Assembly (NCBI RefSeq): GCF_036311985.1 | Contig: NZ_JAZDCJ010000065.1 | DNA: 17,628 bases | Direction: 5' to 3' (one strand) | DNA from: JAZDCJ01 sp036311985 | Lineage (GTDB): Bacteria > Actinomycetota > Actinomycetes > Actinomycetales > Micrococcaceae | Shown here: one piece after another, positions 13,517 to 17,628 of the stretch | Numbering within the stretch: position 1 is the stretch's first letter | Layout of the letters: each line of letters opens with the position of its first letter | Made by a program: the position numbers and the translations under genes | Notes under the pieces: model-generated | The model's database searches: none | Told to the model about the DNA's origin: nothing | The model's input: only the letters and a program-made list of their open reading frames with translations

Positions 13517-15460
13517 ATGGAGCAGAGCGCACCCCTCCGCATCGCCGTCGTCGGCGCAGGTCCCCGCGGGATCTCCGTGGTCGAGAGGATCTCGGCCAAC
13601 CATCGGCTCACCGGAGGTCGCGCCATCGAGGTGGTGCTCTTCGACCCGCACCCGCCTGGCGGCGGCCGCGTGTGGAGCGGCGAGCAGCCGCAACACCTGC
13701 TGATGAACACGTTGTGCGCGGACGCCACGCACTTCACCGATGACTCCGTGATCTGCGAAGGGCCGGTCGTCCCCGGTCCCACGCTGTACGAATGGGCGCG
13801 GAAGATCGCCTCGGGGAGCCTGGCGTGCGGAGAAGAGGGGATCCGCGAGGAAGCGGAAGAACTCGAACCGTGGAGCCATCCATCCCGCAAGCTGCTCGGA
13901 CGGTACCTGGAGTGGTCCTACGCCGAGGACGTGTCCCGCCTCCCCGAGGGCGTCGACGTCCGCCATCAGGCGCGGGAGGTCGTCGCCGTGCGGCCCGCCG
14001 CGGCTCCTCCTGGAGGGTTCGACGTCACCGCGGGCGACACCACGGAGCGGTTCGATTCGGTTGTCATCGCCACGGGGCACAGCGATCTCGAACCCAACGA
14101 CCGCGAGGAGGAGCTGCTCCACTACGCCCTCGAACACGGGCTCTTCTACGGCCTGCCCTCGAACCCGATCAGCCAGGACCTCGACGCGGTCGGGGCCGGC
14201 GAGGTGTTGATCGTCCGCGGTCTCGGGATGAACTTCTTCGACTACATGTCCCTCTTGACGGTGGGCCGCGGAGGGGAGTTCCACGAATCTGCCGATGACC
14301 GGCTCGAGTACCGCCCGAGCGGGCGCGAACCGGTCATGGTGGCCGGATCCCGCCGAGGGGTCCCCTACCGGGCCAAGGGCGTCTTCGGCACGTTGACGCC
14401 TGCGTTCGAGCGCCGGTACCTGACGGACGCCCGTCTCGAAGGGCTCGAGTCCGCGGAGCGGCAGCTGGACTTCCGCATCGACCTGTGGCCCTCCGTGGCC
14501 AAGGACACCGCTTACACCTACTATGCCGTTCTCCACCAGACCCGTCCCGAGGCGTTCGCCGGCGATTTCGACGATGTCGTCGCCGCGCTCGACGCCTGGG
14601 AGTGGGGCGACCCGGAATTGGAACAGGCGTTCTCCGCGGCCGTCCCGCAGCCGTCCGACCGGCTGGACCTGGACGCGCTGGACCAACCGCTGCGGGGCAG
14701 GACGTTCGGATCCTACGAGGAGTTCACGCGGTGGTGGGCGGACGATCTGCAACGAGACTACGCGGAGGCCATGAAGGGATACGACAGCGCGTTGAAGTGC
14801 GCGTCGATCGCCTTGGGGGCCGGGCGGGCTCCGATCCGGCGTCTGGCGCCCTACGGGGGCTTCACCGGCCGGTCCTACTCCCGCGACATCGAAGGATGGT
14901 TCAGGGGTTTCGGCGGGGCGCTGGCCAGTGGTCCGCCTGCCCGCCGCATTCGTGAGCTCGCCGCGCTCGTCGAGGCCGGCGTCGTCCGTCCCCTGGGGCC
15001 GGACATGGTGGTGGAAGCCCGCGGCGGGGCCTTCGTCGCCCGCTCGCCGGCCGTTCCCGGAACTGAGCACGCCGGAGCCGGCCTTCTCGAGGCCCATTTG
15101 CCTCCGGCGCAGGCGCAGCGCACCCGGAACCCGCTTCTGCGTCAACTGGTCGACGAAGGCCTGGCCCGCCCCTATGCCATTGCCGATGGCGATGGCGCGT
15201 TCGTTTCCGGCGCGCTCGAGGTCGGCCGGTCGCCCTATGCCCTGATCGACGCCGGCGGTAGCGAGCGGCAGGGCCTCTTCGTCGTCGGCGTTCCCCTCGA
15301 ATCCATCCACTGGGGCACGCAGCTCGGCCCCTTGGCACACACCAATTCGCGGTTCCTCCGGGACAACGACGCCGTTGCCCGGGCCGCGCTCCTGACGGGA
15401 AAGGCACTCCATGAGCACGCTGAAAGAGCCCCTCGGATCGCTCAGGCCCAGTCTTCGTGA
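13517..15460 (+). CDS. Large FAD/NAD(P)-binding protein (PF13454-like)
   Basis: The 647-residue soluble protein begins with a dinucleotide-binding fold: VVGAGPRG (Gly13, Gly15, Gly18), then an acidic end of the second strand in VVLFDPHPPGGG. NTLCADATHF and SVVIATGHSD form the second FAD-contacting region. The segment EVLIVRGLGMNFFDYMSLL looks like an embedded NAD(P)-binding stretch. The end, LFVVGVPLESIHWGTQLGPLAHTNS, closes the FAD fold. This matches the FAD-NAD(P)-binding family, mostly of unknown function. It starts two bases after the permease stop with a poor ribosome binding site (AAAGG, 14 bases upstream), so coupling is likely. It is probably the oxidase or monooxygenase-like step of the pathway; the reaction is unknown. 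Confidence 0.85.
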   Translation: MEQSAPLRIAVVGAGPRGISVVERISANHRLTGGRAIEVVLFDPHPPGGGRVWSGEQPQHLLMNTLCADATHFTDDSVICEGPVVPGPTLYEWARKIASGSLACGEEGIREEAEELEPWSHPSRKLLGRYLEWSYAEDVSRLPEGVDVRHQAREVVAVRPAAAPPGGFDVTAGDTTERFDSVVIATGHSDLEPNDREEELLHYALEHGLFYGLPSNPISQDLDAVGAGEVLIVRGLGMNFFDYMSLLTVGRGGEFHESADDRLEYRPSGREPVMVAGSRRGVPYRAKGVFGTLTPAFERRYLTDARLEGLESAERQLDFRIDLWPSVAKDTAYTYYAVLHQTRPEAFAGDFDDVVAALDAWEWGDPELEQAFSAAVPQPSDRLDLDALDQPLRGRTFGSYEEFTRWWADDLQRDYAEAMKGYDSALKCASIALGAGRAPIRRLAPYGGFTGRSYSRDIEGWFRGFGGALASGPPARRIRELAALVEAGVVRPLGPDMVVEARGGAFVARSPAVPGTEHAGAGLLEAHLPPAQAQRTRNPLLRQLVDEGLARPYAIADGDGAFVSGALEVGRSPYALIDAGGSERQGLFVVGVPLESIHWGTQLGPLAHTNSRFLRDNDAVARAALLTGKALHEHAERAPRIAQAQSS

Positions 15461-16538
15461 CCTCACGGAGCGGGCCTTCGACGCGGCCTTCGGCAGCGGA
15501 GCGCCGGAGGGCATCACCTCCCTTGACGCGGTCGACCGGCTGCGGATCGGCCTGTCAGTCGCGAAGGCATCGGGGCACGAGGGCTTCGAGGCAGAGCTGC
15601 GGCGGTTGCTGGACGAGGCGGCGGGGCAGGGCGCCTCTGCGGTCATCGACGACGACGCGAGGTGGCCGGACGTCTTCGACCCCTGGCGCGTCGCCCTCTT
15701 CGACCATGTCTCGGAGATCGCTGTCGACCCCGCGTCCACCGGACGCTCCGGCGTCGAAGCCCTGCAGGAAGCCGGCGTCTCCGATGCAGTGATCGTCGCG
15801 GCGAGCCAGGTCGCGTCGTTTGCCGCGTTTTTCGCGCGCTTGAGGATCGCCGCCGACGCGCTGGAAAGGGCGGGGGAGGCCGTACCGACAACCGTGCCCT
15901 TCAGCGGGGTGCCCGAGGGCCAGCCCGGGCATCCACGCGCGGAGTATCCGCTCATGGATTGGACGGGGTTCGTGTCCGCCGCCGTGGATCCGAACGGGCC
16001 CGGGGCCGCCGACGACGCCAAAGGGGCCTCGGACTACTACGGCGTCCTCAGCCATGAGCCGGGGTTCCTGGCTCTGAGGACACGGCTGTACGACGAGATC
16101 ATGACCGGTGGCGAAGGCGGCGAGAGGGTGGAGGGCGGAGCGGCAACCACCCAGGTCGGCGGCGGAGTGCTCGACCGCGCCGAGCGCGAGTTCGTGGCCT
16201 TGTCCACCTCGTTGACTACGGGATGCGGATTCTGCGCCTCGGTCCACGGCCGCAGACACTTCTTCATGAGCAAGGACACGGTCTCCACGCCGCGCTTGAA
16301 GCACGGCGGAGTAGGTGCGTTGGAGTCGGTCAGGGAACGGGCGCTGGCCACGGTGGGCGCCGCGCTGGCCGTGAGCCCGCCGGCCCTTGCGCCGGGTCAT
16401 CTGGCCGCGCTGCTCGCGGAAGGGGCCTCAAGGTCTCAAGTCATGGATGCTGCTGCCGTCGCCTCGATGTTCGCCTGGGCCAATCGCCTCATGCTGACGC
16501 TGGGCGAGGGGCATCCTGCCGGGAAGGCCTCGGCATAG
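15411..16538 (+). CDS. Two-domain CMD/AhpD-like protein with CxxCxxxH site
   Basis: The 375-residue protein appears to hold two carboxymuconolactone decarboxylase-type helical domains. The first (about 35-160) has VIVAASQVASFAAFFARL but no CxxC. The second (about 190-365) has the redox site Cys272-x2-Cys275-x3-His279 in TTGCGFCASVHGRRHF, as in AhpD peroxidases. It resembles a fusion of the families named after Avi_7170 (CMD domain) and Avi_7169 (alkylhydroperoxidase domain), as I recall them. The ATG at 15411 lies inside the FAD gene, a 50-base overlap, with GGGAAAGG (15397-15404) upstream. It probably removes peroxide, or acts on a product made by the FAD enzyme. The fold is well supported; its role is inference. 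Confidence 0.85.
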   Translation: MSTLKEPLGSLRPSLRDLTERAFDAAFGSGAPEGITSLDAVDRLRIGLSVAKASGHEGFEAELRRLLDEAAGQGASAVIDDDARWPDVFDPWRVALFDHVSEIAVDPASTGRSGVEALQEAGVSDAVIVAASQVASFAAFFARLRIAADALERAGEAVPTTVPFSGVPEGQPGHPRAEYPLMDWTGFVSAAVDPNGPGAADDAKGASDYYGVLSHEPGFLALRTRLYDEIMTGGEGGERVEGGAATTQVGGGVLDRAEREFVALSTSLTTGCGFCASVHGRRHFFMSKDTVSTPRLKHGGVGALESVRERALATVGAALAVSPPALAPGHLAALLAEGASRSQVMDAAAVASMFAWANRLMLTLGEGHPAGKASA

Positions 16539-16549
16539 TGGGCGGGTCC

Positions 16550-17628
16550 ATGCGAGAGACGTCGCCCTGTCCCGCGTCCGTTGGTCCCCTGGCTTCGTTG
16601 CGGGGGCGTGAGTGGGTCGACGAGGCCGTGCGGGTGATCGAGGCGGAGAACAACCGCTCGGCGGACACGCACCTGCACCGGCTGCCGCTGCCCGGGCACT
16701 GGGGCGTGCAGCTCTACCTCAAGGACGAGTCCACCCACCGCACCGGGAGCCTGAAGCACCGCCTGGCCCGCTCCCTGTTCCTCTACGGGCTCGTCAACGG
16801 GTGGATCACCGAGTCCACGCCGATCGTGGAGGCCTCCAGCGGCAGCACCGCGGTCTCCGAGGCCTACTACGCCCAGCTGCTCGGCCTGGACTTCACCGCC
16901 GTCATGGCCCGCGGCACGAGCGCCGAGAAGATCGCCCTGATCGAGCGCTTCGGCGGCCGCTGCCTGCTCGTGAAGGACGCCTCCGAGGTCTACGCCCGCG
17001 CCGAGGCCGTCGCCGCCGACTCCGGCGGACACTACATGGACCAGTTCACCTACGCCGAACGGGCCACCGACTGGCGCGGGAACAACAACATCGCCGAGTC
17101 CCTCCTGGGCCAGCTCGCCCGCGAACCCCACCCGGTCCCGGAATGGATCGTGGCCGGGGCCGGGACCGGCGGCACGAGCGCGACCATCGGCCGCTACCTG
17201 CGCTACCACCGCCTGCCCACCCGCCTGGCCGTCGCGGACCCGGAGGGCTCCGCGTTCGCGCCCGCCTGGGACGCCTGGCGCTCCGGGAAGGGCGCCGCGG
17301 CCGCCGCCGCCGCGACCGGGCGGGCCAGCCGGATCGAGGGCATCGGCCGGCCCCGCATGGAACCGAGCTTCATCCCCTCCGTCATCGACGAGATGCGCAC
17401 CGTGCCCGACGGCGCCTCCGTGGCCGCGATGAACCACCTGGCCCGCTTCGCCCACCTCGAGGCCGGCCCCTCCACCGGCACCAACCTCTGGCTCGCCTGG
17501 CAGCTCGCCGCCGAGATGGTCGCCACGGGCCGCACCGGGAGCATCGTGACCCTGCTCTGCGACGGCGCCGAACGCTACCGGGGCACCCACCGCGACCCCG
17601 CCTGGCTTGCGGGCCAGGGCATCGACCC
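16550..17628 (+). CDS. cds1: PLP-dependent Cds1-like L-cysteine desulfhydrase/cysteine synthase (cut by window end)
   Basis: The frame is open from 16550 to the window end, 359 residues, probably lacking only a short C-terminus. The PLP lysine is Lys69 in HRTGSLKHR. The phosphate and substrate loop is SSGST (96-100). GAGTGGTSATIGRYLR binds the PLP phosphate, and GPSTGTNLW lies near the end. RSADTHLHRLPLP, DQFTYAERATDWRGNNNIAES and SRIEGIGRPR match, from memory, the mycobacterial Rv3684/Cds1 protein, which releases sulfide, pyruvate and ammonia from cysteine. A GTG at 16538, in frame and overlapping the upstream stop, has GGGAAGG ten bases before it and is an alternative start. The first 18 residues are unlike the family and less GC-rich in codon use than the rest. 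Confidence 0.85.
   Translation, partial: MRETSPCPASVGPLASLRGREWVDEAVRVIEAENNRSADTHLHRLPLPGHWGVQLYLKDESTHRTGSLKHRLARSLFLYGLVNGWITESTPIVEASSGSTAVSEAYYAQLLGLDFTAVMARGTSAEKIALIERFGGRCLLVKDASEVYARAEAVAADSGGHYMDQFTYAERATDWRGNNNIAESLLGQLAREPHPVPEWIVAGAGTGGTSATIGRYLRYHRLPTRLAVADPEGSAFAPAWDAWRSGKGAAAAAAATGRASRIEGIGRPRMEPSFIPSVIDEMRTVPDGASVAAMNHLARFAHLEAGPSTGTNLWLAWQLAAEMVATGRTGSIVTLLCDGAERYRGTHRDPAWLAGQGID

Noticed and set aside
13484..16021. An 845-codon minus-strand frame opposite the FAD and CMD genes
   Set aside because: It has no domain motif and overlaps two genes with strong family features and coupled starts.
17286..17330. Alanine-rich run in the Cds1-like protein as a possible repeat expansion or frameshift
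   Set aside because: The frame is intact and conserved motifs follow directly (SRIEGIGRPR), so it looks like a variable surface loop.

Overview
The window is high-GC DNA with nearly all third codon positions G or C, tight operons with ATGA/GTGA overlaps, GGAG-type ribosome binding sites, and ABC sugar importers that lack their own ATPase. This fits an actinobacterium, probably of the Micrococcales (Arthrobacter/Kocuria/Micrococcus-like). The genus is inference. No rRNA, tRNA, CRISPR array or insertion sequence is visible.

Region 1 (1-8227) is a carbohydrate-use locus. A ROK-family repressor, cut by the window start, reads leftward. A divergent promoter region (430-657) with several inverted repeats separates it from a seven-gene rightward operon. 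The operon holds a TIM-barrel sugar isomerase-like enzyme, a Gfo/Idh/MocA oxidoreductase, a sugar-binding lipoprotein, two CUT1 permeases, a second Gfo/Idh/MocA oxidoreductase and a second TIM-barrel enzyme. It ends at a strong UUCG-loop hairpin terminator (8186-8227). Two oxidoreductases plus two TIM-barrel enzymes plus an importer is the gene set of pathways that oxidise a sugar at C3, rearrange or eliminate from the 3-keto intermediate, and reduce it back. Levoglucosan and glycoside degradation are examples. The true substrate cannot be read from the sequence.

Region 2 (8260-16538) is a second, less familiar locus. A GntR/FCD regulator reads leftward. Facing away from it across a 133-bp promoter region is a six-gene operon: an opine dehydrogenase-like protein, a Tat-type substrate-binding lipoprotein, two CUT1 permeases, a large FAD/NAD(P)-binding protein, and a two-domain carboxymuconolactone decarboxylase/AhpD-like protein with a CxxCxxxH site. 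I know of no described pathway with this combination, and it is the best candidate for an undescribed system. It most likely imports and oxidatively breaks down an opine-like or amino-acid/sugar conjugate.

Region 3 (from 16550 to the window end) is an almost complete PLP-dependent enzyme closely resembling mycobacterial Cds1 (L-cysteine desulfhydrase/cysteine synthase family). It starts only 11 bases after the region 2 operon with no terminator between, so it may be co-transcribed. No stretch longer than 300 bases lacks a gene.
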